A stretch of 64,000 nt of DNA, from positions 5,286,001 through 5,350,000 of the forward strand of contig NC_133526.1 in NCBI RefSeq assembly GCF_048544455.1. Direction: 5' to 3'. The notes below the pieces were generated by a model. The model was not told where the DNA came from and did no database searches. It worked only from the letters and a program-made list of their open reading frames with translations. The stretch is from Silene latifolia. Taxonomy: Eukaryota; Streptophyta; Magnoliopsida; Caryophyllales; Caryophyllaceae. This document shows positions 33,501 to 45,165 of the stretch, piece after piece. Made by a program: the position numbers and the translations under genes. Within the stretch, counting starts at the first letter, position 1. Each line of letters opens with the position of its first letter.

Positions 33501-36273
33501 CCGCTTACTGCTACAGGTAAATGCTTAGCTATTTCTGTAACTTCTGTGACTGAAGTGACTCACCTGATTTATCACCTGGCCCATATCACTAAGAGCCAAC
33601 CACTACTACTTGACAATTGACATCAGTTATTATCACCCATCTTGGCCCTCTATGTCGTCCTTGCAAATTTGTGAACCCCCGGTGTTACCATCATGTTTAG
33701 ATTTTCTCGGTTTTAAATTTGTGAAAAGGAATTAGCGCTTGATTAGGGATGACAATGGATCGGGCTGGATAGTAACTTAGTAAGGTGCGTGTGACTTCCT
33801 AAAAACGATTAGTACTTGGTCATTATCGGGTAATCCTCGACTTGGATATCACACTTTCACACACTATGTATGGTACTCGACTACTCGATGCAATAAATCT
33901 TTTTATGTAGCTGCTCAGTGATTTAAAGTACTTTTGAAATTAGATGATGCCTTAATATGGTGCTGAAATGCAACATCTATTTTTTCTCTCTTCTATTTGA
34001 GTTAACCAGTTTAATGTTTAAGACGGATATACCAGTGTAACCGTGTTAAACGAGAATCTATGTAACAATTTACACGTTGCATGTGCCCCCCCAGTTTTCA
34101 GAGTGAGACCTGGTCATCCTATCTTTATACTGTACTCAAGTGACGTGTGCGGTTGTTGGGTACATTTATAAAGGTCGGTCCAACAACTTAACTGCATTTG
34201 TACAGCTGAGATTGTGTACCTTAGCAGTACAACGAACCCGTACACGGGTCCTTGCATGGGTTGAGAATCTTCATAAACCGGGCCCAATATTTGATATGTA
34301 GACCAATATTTTCATGACACACTGTTTACAAAATTATTGACCATAGTAAATTCATCACCTGGGTACTGAATTCATTATCATTACCTTCATTTCATCAAAT
34401 ATTGAACAAATCATTATCAAACTTATCATCCGCGTATACATATCAGATTATCAACTACTTCAACTGATAAAGTTATGCATGATAGTACGTATAAATTAGG
34501 GTTGAATCTCGTCAGCATTAAAACTACCTTTACGACTTTCTTACATAAAAAACAACTTATTAACCCCCAACTACAATAAGTTATTGTGTGCAAAATCTCT
34601 GTCAAATCTAATACTCTCTTTCTCAGTTCGGTGACCTTTACCTAAATAAATTTACTTATTAGGGAAAGGGAAAAAAAAAACTATAAAAACAGTAACTAAT
34701 ATGAATAGCTGCTATTTTGTCAAAGAAAGTCAGAAGCAAAGTTCTAATCATTTCTATTTCTAAGCAGGCCAATGTAAGAACTGACATTGAAGTAAAGCTT
34801 GGAGCATGGTCATGGGACACAGATTCCGACGAAGAATTCCGCGTGGGTGCAGGACTAGCTGAGGCATACCCCGTCACATGGTGTGCAGTGGAGTACTTTG
34901 AAAAAACAGGCACGATTCTTGAAATGCTCCTCAGAAAAAACTCCCCAAATGCCATTCATCAAGGAAGAACTCTTCTCCACCATGCCATTCTCTGTGCAAA
35001 TACCAAGGCTGTCAATGTGCTGCTTGATTGTGGAGCTGATATCGAGTTTCCTGTAAAACCCTTACACATGGCTACTCGTCTTGGATTACAGACAATCCTC
35101 AAAGTTCTGCTTGATGCTGGTAGTGATATAAACTCAAGAACTAAGTCTGGTGAGACGGCTCTAATGATGTGTGCTAAGTACAAGCAAGAAGAGTGTCTTA
35201 AAGTATTAAATGAGGCTGGTGCTGATTTTGGGATTGTCGACAATGGTGGCAACTCTCTGCAACAAATTGCATGCGCAAATAAATGGTCATCTGGGCTCCA
35301 ACACGTAGTCTTGCAAATCATTAAAGCGGGACAAATTCCCCTAAGTAGTAATAACTCAAGCTTTTCACCATTGTTGTTTTCTGCTCAGACAGGAGATATA
35401 GAGGCTCTTAAAATCGTAATGGCACAACCAGGGATGGACCTTAACATAGCAGATGATATGGGTTTCACGGCAGTCTTACTTACAGCCTTGAAAGGTCATG
35501 TCGAGTCATTCCGACTACTTGTATATGCCAGGGCTGATGTGAAGATACGTACTAAATCAGGAGAAACTGTGCTTTCCTTATCCGAGCGAACCCACAAGAG
35601 AGACTTGTTTGAGAAGGTATTGCTTGAGTATGCACTTGAGATAGATAGTCGAAATGGTGAAGGTTTCTATGCCCTACATTGTGCAGCACGTAAGGGTGAC
35701 CTAATTGCAGTCCGCCTTTTGATCAGTAAGGGCTATGATATCAACATTCCGGATGGAGATTGCTATACACCTCTAATGTTGGCAGCCCGAGAAGGCCATG
35801 CCCATATTTGTAAGTTCTTGATCTCTCAGGGGGCTTCTTGTGAATACAAGAACCCTAGGGGTGAAACTGCAATAACCCTAGCACGGAGCAACACCGGAAA
35901 AGGAAACGATGCTGAATATGTTATACTAGATGAGCTTGCTCGTAGGTTGGTGTTGGGTGGTGCCTGTGTCCAGAAACACACAAGAGGTGGAAAAGGATCG
36001 CCTCATGCTAAGATGATCCGGATGGAGAGTACCAGTGGGGTCCTACAATGGGGGAAGTCAAGGAAGAGAAATGTTATCTGTAGGAAAGCCGAAGTAGGTC
36101 CTAGTGCAAGCTTCCGGAAGAATAGGCGAGGAAAGGGGGACTCTGAAGAAAGTGGAGTGTTTCATGTGGTGACGACCAAAAACAAGGAGGTGCATTTTGT
36201 GTGCGAAGGTGGTTGTGATGCTGCTAAATTGTGGGTTAGAGGGATTAAGCTTCTAACTAAAGATGTCGCGTAA
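27553..36273 (+). CDS. Ankyrin-repeat protein, four exons, 746 aa
   Basis: Exons: 27,553-27,873, 32,714-32,989, 33,379-33,516 and 34,768-36,273. Every intron is GT-AG and falls between codons (phase 0), and the sum is 2241 bp. The N-terminus (VSQRFLEYLSAGDI, DVNFVGVVSLKLRR, EFKTDVTPLFLAAHFGH) and the join LRQLL/NVGADVNQK show correct splicing. Ankyrin repeats fill about residues 80-640 (for example TLLHHAILCANTKAVNVLLD, YALHCAARKGDLIAVRLLI, TPLMLAAREGHAHICKFLI). The C-terminal 110 residues are a conserved basic tail (GVLQWGKSRKRNVICRKAEVG; VVTTKNKEVHFVCEGG). This architecture is a conserved, poorly characterised plant family. Ankyrin repeats bind proteins, so a scaffold role is an inference. 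No membrane segment or kinase is present. Intron 1 (4840 bp) carries several MITEs. Confidence 0.93.
27991..28259. mobile_element. hAT-type MITE in ankyrin gene intron 1 (269 bp)
   Basis: Ends CAGGGGCGAAGCCA and, inverted, CAGGGGCGAAGCTAG. The 8-bp duplication TTAATGAT is perfect on both sides (27,983-27,990 and 28,260-28,267). It inserted about 120 bp after the exon 1 donor and contains a tRNA-like segment. Confidence 0.85.
28131..28200 (+). other. tRNA-like segment inside the hAT MITE
   Basis: The sequence contains an A-box-like tggttcaatgg and, about 40 bp on, a B-box-like ggttccaatc. Between them is a small stem ggtt/aacc. The acceptor arms do not pair, so this is not a working tRNA gene. 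It could be a decayed tRNA or SINE head captured by the MITE. Confidence 0.4.
29500..29630. mobile_element. 131-bp Mutator-type MITE in ankyrin intron 1
   Basis: A 10-bp direct repeat TTACTCTACC flanks the unit (29,490-29,499 and 29,631-29,640). Inside, 29,511-29,540 and 29,590-29,619 are 30-bp perfect inverted repeats built around gtcctcccggaggac, leaving a 49-bp loop. Each arm is itself partly palindromic. Confidence 0.8.
30475..30640. mobile_element. GTGACGG-family MITE in ankyrin intron 1
   Basis: It has accgtcttgcttataatggtc at the left, ctcacaacacc...cacttgcttcttgtgagaag in the middle and caagcttgtgacggaatag at the right. It is related to the copies at about 20.8 kb and 59.7-60.4 kb. 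Ends are approximate. Confidence 0.45.
31795..31980. repeat. Imperfect inverted repeat in ankyrin intron 1
   Basis: Arms around tcttaagacggttatgttcg and, inverted, tcttgttatgacggacatatccg enclose a second pair (gtataggtggatgagacaagag / ctcatccatctatatgac). It is probably another MITE of the GTGACGG type. No target duplication was found. Confidence 0.4.
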
Positions 36274-36708
36274 GGTTCCAGCCCAAGCAATATTTTGGTT
36301 TGTAGTAGTGTAATCCTTCACCTCGAAGTATTTTTGTATTGTAAATAGTTCACAAAAAAGAAGAAAAAAAAACTTCCTGAGATTTTGACCAAGAGATAGT
36401 TCTTTTAGAGAGAAAAGAGGAAAGGGAAGCGATAAAATTCCATACACAATGAGTAATTTTATAATCCCTTTTCAACTTATATAATTGTTTCAAGGAAAGC
36501 AAATACTAGCCATCTACACTTAACATAGGATATTAAAGTCACCACTCCCGATAAACGTTTAATCGCCCTATCAAATCAAAGTTACTATAATGCAAAAATA
36601 CTTGATCTGCGTCCTAAAAACGCATTACTAAAAAAACAGAGTGCCAGGGTATAAAACCTGGCGTGATGGTACAAGAAAATCATGTAATATCTGTTGAAGA
36701 CGATCCTT

Positions 36709-39700
36709 CTAGCCAGCAGAGATTTCCTTCTCCTTTGCTTTGCACATGTCCTCGGCCGACTTGACATACTTCTTAGTCAATTCGTCAATCTACCAAAGCG
36801 TAACACCCTTTAGAAAGCAATAGTAGGCAGATAAAAAACAGCAATGACAAATATTAAGCTGTGGTTTTAAACTACTCACCTCCTTCTCGAATCTTTTTGT
36901 GCTATCTTTGGGATAACCAGCTTTTTTTATAGCGTCTAATGCCTGCACGAAAATGTAAGATGGCTTTGATAAGGCTCGAGTTGAGGATGTAAAACCAATG
37001 GACCAAAAGTGGTTTCGGAGAACACGATTAGCTTAACTTGCTAAATGGTCCCTAGGCAGTCATAGTTGAAAAATATACTCATATCTAAGGAACTTTCAAG
37101 TTTCAAGTGTCCTGAACAATAACTCGGCATGTATCTTTACATACATGTACTACAAATATATGCTTATTGAGTTGTTGTGAACCGAATAGTCAATAACCAT
37201 GTTACTCATACTTGGCTGTAATTGTTGACCATGCTATTTTGAGGGAACGAAAATCATTTTTTGGCCTAAAATGAAGTGTCCAAGTGTCATGTTTCGAAAG
37301 TAGAGTTGAGTCAACATGTGACACGCAGCGAAAGTATAGCGTTGAAGCAAAGTTGGCCGAAAATGAAGTGTCTAAGTGTCGTGTCATTTCAAATATAGTG
37401 ACATGGTCAACATGTGAGGCAGCCAAAGTAAAGTGTCCAAGTAACAGAGTAGCTCAATATGAATCTCAACTTCCAAGTAAAGTGTGTATCATTTCAAATA
37501 TAGTGACGTGTCATTTCAGAAAGACGCTGATGGTTAGAGATAGAGACACTTTTATGATTTTATCAACAATGAACGATGACAGGGCTGAGGATGAAGAAAA
37601 TTATAAATAATATCCAAGAACATGTTACTTTGGCATGTGAAGCGCATTTGCTCATCTAACCGTGTAAACATAAATACTAGTAGTACGTTAAACCAATCTT
37701 TTCAAACCTGAGTCTCTAAAAAACAAGCGAAATTAGTGCACAAAAAGTTTTACAGCTTACCTTTTGACGAGATCTTCTAATGCTTTGTTTGACATCCTCA
37801 CTTGATTTTGAAACAACCTTATTAATCGCCTAGACAAGACCAAACAACAAACACAAAATCAGTGCTTTGAGCTAAAAAAAAAAAACAACGAACAGTAGCC
37901 AGCTACAGGATTGAGCTACACCTGTATGTGTTCTTTGGTTAACCTGCTCATCACAAAAAACAACACAATTTGTCAGTCATGTGTATATATATAATTATAT
38001 ATCAAGATGTAGCCATAACAGCCCCTTTTCTGAACAAATGATATAAAATCAAAAGGTGAAGATGATAGGTTATAGTACTGAAGATAAGCATAAGTCACTC
38101 ACGGAGGTATTGCAGCTACTAAACGCTGACCATCAGTTCTAGGATTTAAGCCTAACGGGGATGAAACAATGGCTTTCTCCAATTCTTTGATCGTCTGCCA
38201 AAAAAAAAGATACAAGTTTGAAAAAATGTATCTCATCTATGTTGGGTTTCCGGAGACAAGTATAATAAAGTCAAGGTGGGTAAGATGCCCGCAGAACAAT
38301 AAAAGAACAGAAAAATGAAGCCTTGAAATTCCAATAGAGAACATGTGGATATTTTGTAATGTTGTATGCAAGAATCCAACATTGGCCAAGTAAACTAGTT
38401 TCTATTGCACATCTACAAGCTACTTTCCCTATTTTCCCCCGCTCATTAAATTGTGCCTTATTCCATACATCGCATATAGGAACCAATGAAACCATGCAGG
38501 TGAAGCAAAACAACATATTTATCGAATTCCCTCACATCAACATGCACCGCTGTGTATGAATTCAACAGTTGTTGACTTTCTGTGACAGAAGCCATTTTGG
38601 ATAAGTTACCACTACAGAGTTTCTTGGTACATGGTAGCTTCTAGCATTTCGAAGTTAGTAAACTTTTTGTTTTCATAATTGTTCTTTACGAAGTACAGTA
38701 TAATTTAATAACCACAAACAAGTTTTTGAGAATGTAAATATACATATCTTCTAATCTGGTTTGAGAATTTTCAAAAGTTCACTTGTGTTGCACGGTTTCA
38801 TGTTCGATTCTGTTTGGGAAGCGGATTGAGTTAATAAGGTAAAGCACTATGGGGACATAATCCACGAACAATTTGAGATTCAGTACCCTGGTTTAAAAAA
38901 AAAGCACTTTAAAAAAGAGCACTTGTAAGGTCCAGGCTCAATGAGCCACTAGCGATGCGCACAGGCATGCAAATTCCATATATTTTATTCTAGTTTTTTT
39001 TAGGCCTTTCCTTCACCTCAGTTCTCTATTTTACAACTTCACCCGATTTAAAATCCAAAAAGGTATTGTGGCAATATATTTTACATCGAAAGGCGAAATC
39101 ATGAATATGCGTGCATAAGGCGTGCGTGTTGCGCCTTGTCGCCACAACCCCACATTGCCTTGGCGCAAGTTGTACCTTCTAAAACTAAGATTCAGTACAT
39201 ACGATTTGGTTCAAGGATCCCCAACTGAGCCCCGTACCACACCCCCGTAATCAGGATAAAAGACAGGAAATTAGCTAAATATTGTGGGTCCAGTAGGAAA
39301 AAATAACGACAACAGCAGAAACAGAGATCTCTAACAAAAAGAAGAGTAAGCCTTGCATAAAGAAAGGTTTAGTTACTTCTGCATCGTAAGGAGTTACTGC
39401 CAGGGTTTTGTGATCAACAATGGTGACAAGAGCAAGTCGATTCAGATTCATCTTTACACCACGAGTTTCAACAATGATATGGTCCAGCATTCCTGCAAAA
39501 AAAAGTTATTAAACTATCAACAATAATCTAAGTCAGCTTCATATTTATTGTAGGAGTCAAATTGTCAGAGTACTGAACCTATAGTAGCTCTTCCAGTTCG
39601 TAACTTAGTTAGCTCTCTTGACAATGCATCTACTGCTGCCTCCATTTGAGATACAGCAGTTGACTTTACGCTGGGCCCTATGTCTTCGATGACTACATCT

Positions 39701-42049
39701 GTATCACCCTCTACAAAATTTTCAAGTTCAAGCACATTAACAATCACATCTTTAAATTACACAGACAACTTATGGTTTACCACAACGATTTCACACGGGA
39801 CTTCTAATGGAAATTACATTCTATCCGACTTTATGGTACTGACAGTTTAGGTGCACCTTAACTATGTTTAGAAGGGAGATCTAGGTTACTTGGACTCGGG
39901 CAAAGATGTTGGACACGGAAACATATCCAAGGTTTACTTCATTAAAAGCTGACAAAAAACACTGACAATCATCCAGAGTAAACGTCAGCTTACATGACTA
40001 TTACAGAAAATTATAATTTACCGTCTTCATGTCACTTAAGTCGAAAAGTTCTCTTTTCTCTTACACTCAATAACTCCATACATTTGCAAAATTGATAGTC
40101 CCTCTATATCATGCATCTATTGACATATTATTGATAATCATCCGTGTATATAGTGCTAATGGTTACCCTCTTACCTTTCGCAACTGCTGGCTGATTATGG
40201 AATTTCTTTCACCAAGGAACTCTTCTAAAAAATGGAAGGGTAGGGATGAAAAGAGGCAGCCTAACTAGATGCAATAAAAAATGTTGCCCTTTCATGGAAC
40301 CATCAGGGTAATATATGAAATTTGTCGAGAAACCCCAATTCCCCAAAGATTCACAAAACTGCATTTCATGGCTCCGCCGTTCATCTATTTAGGATGAATC
40401 ATGATAGAATTTATTTAATTCACATTCATTTTTGCAAAATTCAGTGTTTAATTCAGTTCAAGGAACAAATTCGGAGTTCATGGTACCCTACTGAATTCAC
40501 ATACAAAACACTCTCACAACCTAGTTCTCAAACGAACTCCTTCCTTCACCATACAGCACAATTCGGTTTGAAGAGCAGTCGTTTGAACCCCGCACCACAC
40601 AAGCAGGAACCATTCTTCGTCAAGAAAAGATAAAAAATCAAAATATTTTGGAAAGACTCGAACTTTGGACTAATTTGGGCAAATGAGACAAATTGACAAA
40701 CATATGATAGTTCTCCAATACCCACAAAATTTTCTAAATATTGGACCTACTTTGTCTACCAATGTTTGGCTGCAGCAAATCATGAATGTGTTCTACACGT
40801 CTAAGATACTATATCATGAATTCATGATGCGTGCTTAAAAATTACACCTGAGATTCTGAGACACTATTAAGAGCGTGTCGCATATCTGAAATGACGTATT
40901 CATCAGATTACGTAATTTGGACATCAATATTTACATAAACATTTTAGATAAATTGGGGATTCAAGTTCAACTTCCAACAATTCGGCCCCATCATGCCGAA
41001 AATATGGAAGTAGAAGCTAGTGATTTAACCTACACTATCCATTAACAAAAGATATCCCAGCTTATTACATCTTCCCTAAATACACCACAGACAATAGACA
41101 GCAATGTGAATTAAAACAGCAGTCAATTACTCCTTCCAAAATCTCCAACATCCTTCTAACCACCTCACAACGAGATTTCATCTCGTTCCGCCAACAGCTA
41201 CTTAAGCATCACTTAATCCACTATGACACTATGACCTAACTTCTTCTAATATACTCCCTCCGTCCCGGTCATTTGTTGTCCTATTCCATTTTGGGGTGTA
41301 GCAGTCAATTGTTGTCCTTTCTATTTTAGGAATGTATTTGAAGAGCAATTTGATAATTCACACCCAATTTGGTCCCCTTGTCATCTAATAATTGGCTCTC
41401 TCCTCTTTCCTTGGTCTTTGTGCCAAAACCAAAGGACAACAATTGACCGGGACGGAGGGAGTAGGACTTATTGAAACTACAGAGTACAGCACTTCTAATC
41501 AATTGGCTAACCAAAACTGCTAAAACAGCATAATACGGTAAAAAAACATATAGTCTCTCCGTATCAATCATTTGTTTACCTTTTTATTAGCACGAAAGCG
41601 CATCAATCAATAAAAATCTATTCTTTAACTAGATTACTCTTGCAAATTAAACCAAGAAAATATACATCTAACATCAATGAATTACCAACAAATTTACTAA
41701 ACCTAATTCCCAAATAAACAATACATACAATGTTATTCCTTCAAAGAATTAAAATGCACACAATAAAAATTAGTGGCTGCGTAAATCCGACAACCGGAAG
41801 TAAAACCCAGTAAATAAATCAACAAAAGAGAAAAACTTTACTTGTTTTCCGCCCTTTAGCGAAACCACGACGGAATTCCTTGAGAAAAAGGGAAGAAGAA
41901 AAGGTGGGGGTTTTGGGGGAAGAACAAGGGTTAATTGAGGGAGAAATAATAGGGTGAGATGCTGAAATTGCAGAAAAATTGCGGGTTTTTTGAAGAAAAG
42001 ATGAACAAATTCGTTGATTGTTGCTTAGAAGTAATCTTCTCATCGACAT
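36709..42049 (-). CDS. RRF: Organellar (probably mitochondrial) ribosome recycling factor, eight exons
   Basis: Minus-strand exons: 42,049-41,842, 39,710-39,579, 39,492-39,377, 38,194-38,103, 37,943-37,922, 37,829-37,761, 36,942-36,880 and 36,789-36,709. They total 783 bp, encoding 260 aa with one frame across all GT-AG junctions. Residues 1-70 are a Ser/Arg-rich targeting sequence (MSMRRLLLSNNQRICSSFLQ). The RRF fold follows, with DALSRELTKLRTGRA, LDHIIVETRG, LVTIVDHKTLAVTPYD, SPLGLNPRTDGQ, IPPLTKEHI and SIRRSRQKALDAIKKA. The factor splits post-termination ribosomes together with EF-G. Exon 5 is only 22 bp. The 5' part matches mitochondrial more than chloroplast types, by recollection. It converges with the ankyrin gene (436 bp between stop codons). 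Intron 1 hosts a MITE. Confidence 0.93.
37262..37520. repeat. Imperfect direct repeats in RRF intron 6
   Basis: The block ggcc(t/g)aaaatgaagtgtc(c/t)aagtgtc occurs near 37,263 and 37,357. A second block, atttcaaatatagtgac, occurs near 37,386 and 37,492. No element ends are evident. Confidence 0.6.
41254..41461. mobile_element. Stowaway-type MITE in RRF intron 1 (208 bp)
   Basis: Ends CTCCCTCCGTCCCGGTCA and, inverted, CTCCCTCCGTCCCGGTCAATT, flanked by TA. The arms are almost perfect, suggesting a fairly recent insertion. Confidence 0.85.
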
Positions 42050-42259
42050 TGTTTTGTTCGATTGAAAGAAATGTTTTGAGTAATTTGATCGAAAATGGAG
42101 ACTGGAGTGTTGAAAGAGGGGTGGTTTTTTGTATAAGGGTTTTGGGATTAAAATCAGGATTAAAATCAATTTAATCGGAGAAAATAACTGGGTGAAAAAA
42201 CGGGTCGGTAAATGATGAAAAAGCGTGAACTTAATTGAATGAAGTTGAATTGAACTAAA

Positions 42260-43118
42260 CTAGTTGAGATCCCGTGCTTTAGCACGGTATTTGTGAGGGT
42301 TAAATTAATTGAGTTTAAATTTTTACATAAATGAGTTGTAGTTATAATAGTATGTAATATTATTAAATAAAAGTTTATTATTCAAATGACTTTTAGATTA
42401 AGTTATTTTTGTGTAAATCTATTTTTATTATTACAAATAATGATAGCATCCTAAATCTTTTTATGAAGAGAATATATAAAAAAGCACAAAATAAAAATAA
42501 TAATATCACATTTTTATATTGGATATTAAAACATGTTAGCTTGTATAGTTGTATAAGATGGAAAGATTAAAAAGAGCGAAGTTGTCACGTTTTATTTATA
42601 TTATTATCAGTTGGTTTTTTACTTAGCTTTAATCAACCTCGGTTTCAATGTCAACATTTATTTATACATAATAGATAATTTTTGTACGTTATTTAAAATG
42701 GCAAAATTTATTTATACATCATAAGATTTTGAAGATTTTATTTATATTAATTATACTCTATAATCTATATTATACTTTATACAAACACTATAATGTTTGG
42801 AGCTATAACTTTTTTGTGTATAGAAATATAGGATACTAAATATTTTATTTGTGGCAAAGATTGCGCATATAGTTATGGAAATTCTATTATTATTAAATAA
42901 GGCATTATTAATATAAAATATCAATGTTTGTGGCCCACCGAGTTTCTTGTTTTACCGAAAAAATTATACTTACATATTGAATTTTTCGTTGGCCCAATAA
43001 TGTATTGAATTGTAGTGAATTAAGATGACAAAAAAATAGGCCCACTTATAGGAGAATGCATTTAGGCGAGAAAAATATTGAGTTTTTTTTTTTTTTTTTT
43101 TTAGTTTAGTGAGGATGA
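42260..43118 (-). mobile_element. Small non-autonomous Helitron, copy 2 (859 bp)
   Basis: On the minus strand it starts A|TCATCCTCACTAAACTAAAA (43,118) and ends with hairpin CCGTGCtaaaGCACGG, then gatctcaaCTAG|T (42,260). The A and T flanks fit Helitron insertion without duplication. It interrupts a TTGAATTGAA-rich repeat whose halves lie at about 42,225-42,259 and 43,119-43,190. Confidence 0.75.
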
Positions 43119-43459
43119 TCTTTAACTGAATTGAATGGAGTTCAATTGAATTGCACTAAAAAATTGAATTGAATTGTAATAAGTTGAAATTGAGTCCAAA
43201 AGAATGAGGCCTTAGGAAACGGAGAGATTTTTTCTCTGCTAATCAGAGTATATGCGGGTGTTAACTAGCGTAATTGATAAAGCTATGAAAAGTGGTATTC
43301 ATGGCCTGAATTCAAACCTCGTCAGCATCAAAATTGTCATTGTGACTCACTTTAGCTAGATCGTATTTTGGTGTAATTTATGATCAATTTATATAAATAA
43401 AGTTGAGTAATAAAACGGCCGAAAAATATGTAGTGACCTGGTGGGTTAAACGAGGTGCT
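43119..43459. other. Repeat remnant and AT-rich DNA right of Helitron copy 2
   Basis: The first 70 bp complete the interrupted TTGAATTGAA repeat. Beyond that I recognise no gene or element ends. Confidence 0.4.
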
Positions 43460-43640
43460 TTTTTTTTTTTTTTGAGGCCACCCCGAAGGGTATTACTATA
43501 TTAAAGATAAATCATACGCCACCGCAGAGTCCGCAACAGGAGGTAACAAGTTCGACCACACAGTTTTACCATCTATCCTAGGAAAAACATGAGCTAAAGC
43601 ATGGGCCACCGAGTTATTAATACGACTCGTATGTTTGTCC
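43460..43640 (-). mobile_element. LINE 3' end with poly-A
   Basis: Plus-strand T12 at about 43,460-43,471 is the poly-A tail. The minus strand reads NNSVAHALAHVFPRIDGKTV and then WSNLLPPVADSAVAYDLSLI before a stop. This is the same L1 RNase H C-terminus as at 21.8 kb, from a distinct lineage. Strongly 5'-truncated. Confidence 0.7.
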
Positions 43641-44013
43641 TTTTTTTTATCTGTCAAAGCATAGTTCTTTAGTAATGTCGTTCAGCTTAAGAGTTAAATA
43701 GACATTAATATAGATTTGATGGTTCTTCCATAAAACTAATACGGAGTAGATTGGTTATTTATAGGTCTGGGAAGGCGTTTGAGGGATACAAGGATTATTG
43801 TGAAGTAGTATTGTTTTCGGAAGGAAAGTTGAATGTGAAAGAAAGTTATGATTTAAATAATTCAATTTGAATTGTAGTGTTATCTCTCCATTGTAGATGG
43901 GTTATTGAATGTGTAGCTTGGTCATAATTCTTGCATACGACAAATGTCAATTAACGTTTATAGTGAAGTTGTTAGGTCTGATATAATGCTCACAACTCGA
44001 GTTTGATTCCTTA
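43641..44013. other. AT-rich intergenic DNA
   Basis: No gene, RNA or element ends are recognised here. Confidence 0.35.
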
Positions 44014-44317
44014 GGGCATTAGCAATAGACAAACCTCTAAGAGGTTTGTTCTCATGCCACATAAGCTAATATACAAACTCATTTACCTACAAACCTCCTA
44101 CCAACAACAAACAAACCTCTTCGAGTTTTATATCACTACCACTATACTTTTTCTCCTCTCACATTCTCTCTCCACAAACCTGGTTACTAATTTGTAACCC
44201 CTCTCATCCATGAACCTCAACACTCATCACCAACAATAGAAGGTTTGTTGACAAACCTCTAATATTATGGACATGTCACCCTACAAACCTCTTGATGAAC
44301 CTCTATTGCTAATGCCC
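44014..44317. mobile_element. PIF/Harbinger-type MITE (304 bp)
   Basis: Perfect 15-bp ends GGGCATTAGCAATAG / CTATTGCTAATGCCC with the 3-bp duplication TTA on both sides (44,011-44,013 and 44,318-44,320). Subterminal acaaacctc words repeat in both orientations. Confidence 0.85.
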
Positions 44318-44495
44318 TTATAAATTGATAAAACGGTGGTCGGTGAAGCAACAAAGTCATCATTTTAAGCCTTACATGTCTTGAGATTAGCAAGAGAGAT
44401 CTATGGTAGGAGATGAGGAAATATTGAATGACCTCTTTGAATTATAATCCAATCAAGTCAAGTAATAATCTTCTATCTAAGCTTCAAAAAAAAAA

Positions 44496-44881
44496 TCTTC
44501 TATCTACTAAAAGAATATGAGATGCAATGATTTTTCCCGTCTAAATACTAAAGCTTTCAATTGGGCCTACTTTGTGTAGTGTATTCTATAGGTATACTAT
44601 GTATGCCGAGATAAATAATGGGTCTAATATGTTAAATTGAAGTATTTATGAAACTTAAAACCTCACAATTTCACATATTTGTCGTGTATATTTGTCTCCA
44701 ATTTTATGACACTGTTCAATTCGCTTGATTAATTTTACAGTTTCAATTTTTTTCTTTCCAAATTAAAATACAAGGATGAAAAATTAATGAGTTGTTAATT
44801 TAAAATATATAAATAATACGAATAATTGAAAAAGTAAAAATTTATATATATCGTGCATGCATTGCACGAGATCTATACTAG
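44496..44881 (+). mobile_element. Small non-autonomous Helitron, copy 3 (386 bp)
   Basis: Starts A|TCTTCTATCTACTAAAAG and ends with hairpin cgtgcatgcattgcacg, then agatctataCTAG|T. The 5' segment ctactaaaagaatatgag and the ttttcccgtctaaat block align with copy 1, so the three copies form one family. Confidence 0.75.
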
Positions 44882-45165
44882 TTATAATTATATAAAATAA
44901 ATAATCCGCTTAACATATAGAATTTTCATGCATGGTGATCACTAGTGTAAACATTTCAAATGGTGATCACTATATTATCACACGAACTATTGAATTTGTA
45001 TTACAACATTTTATATTTTATATTACTTGATACAAAAGACAGAACATCACGAACATTAGGCACTAAAATCTCTCGGAGACGATGACAAAAAAACTAGTAG
45101 ACATATTTTTTATTTAATTAATATTACAAGCATGTCAAAATCCGAGTTAACATTGCCTGCATCAA

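Noticed and set aside
42050-42169. Longer N-terminus for the ribosome recycling factor
   Set aside because: An upstream in-frame ATG exists, but MSMRRLLLS at 42,049 gives a typical targeting sequence, and the upstream residues look like 5' UTR.
42260-44881. One 2.6-kb element with terminal inverted repeats
   Set aside because: Each end has its own matching Helitron 5' end with A/T flanks, so these are two separate Helitrons in opposite orientation.
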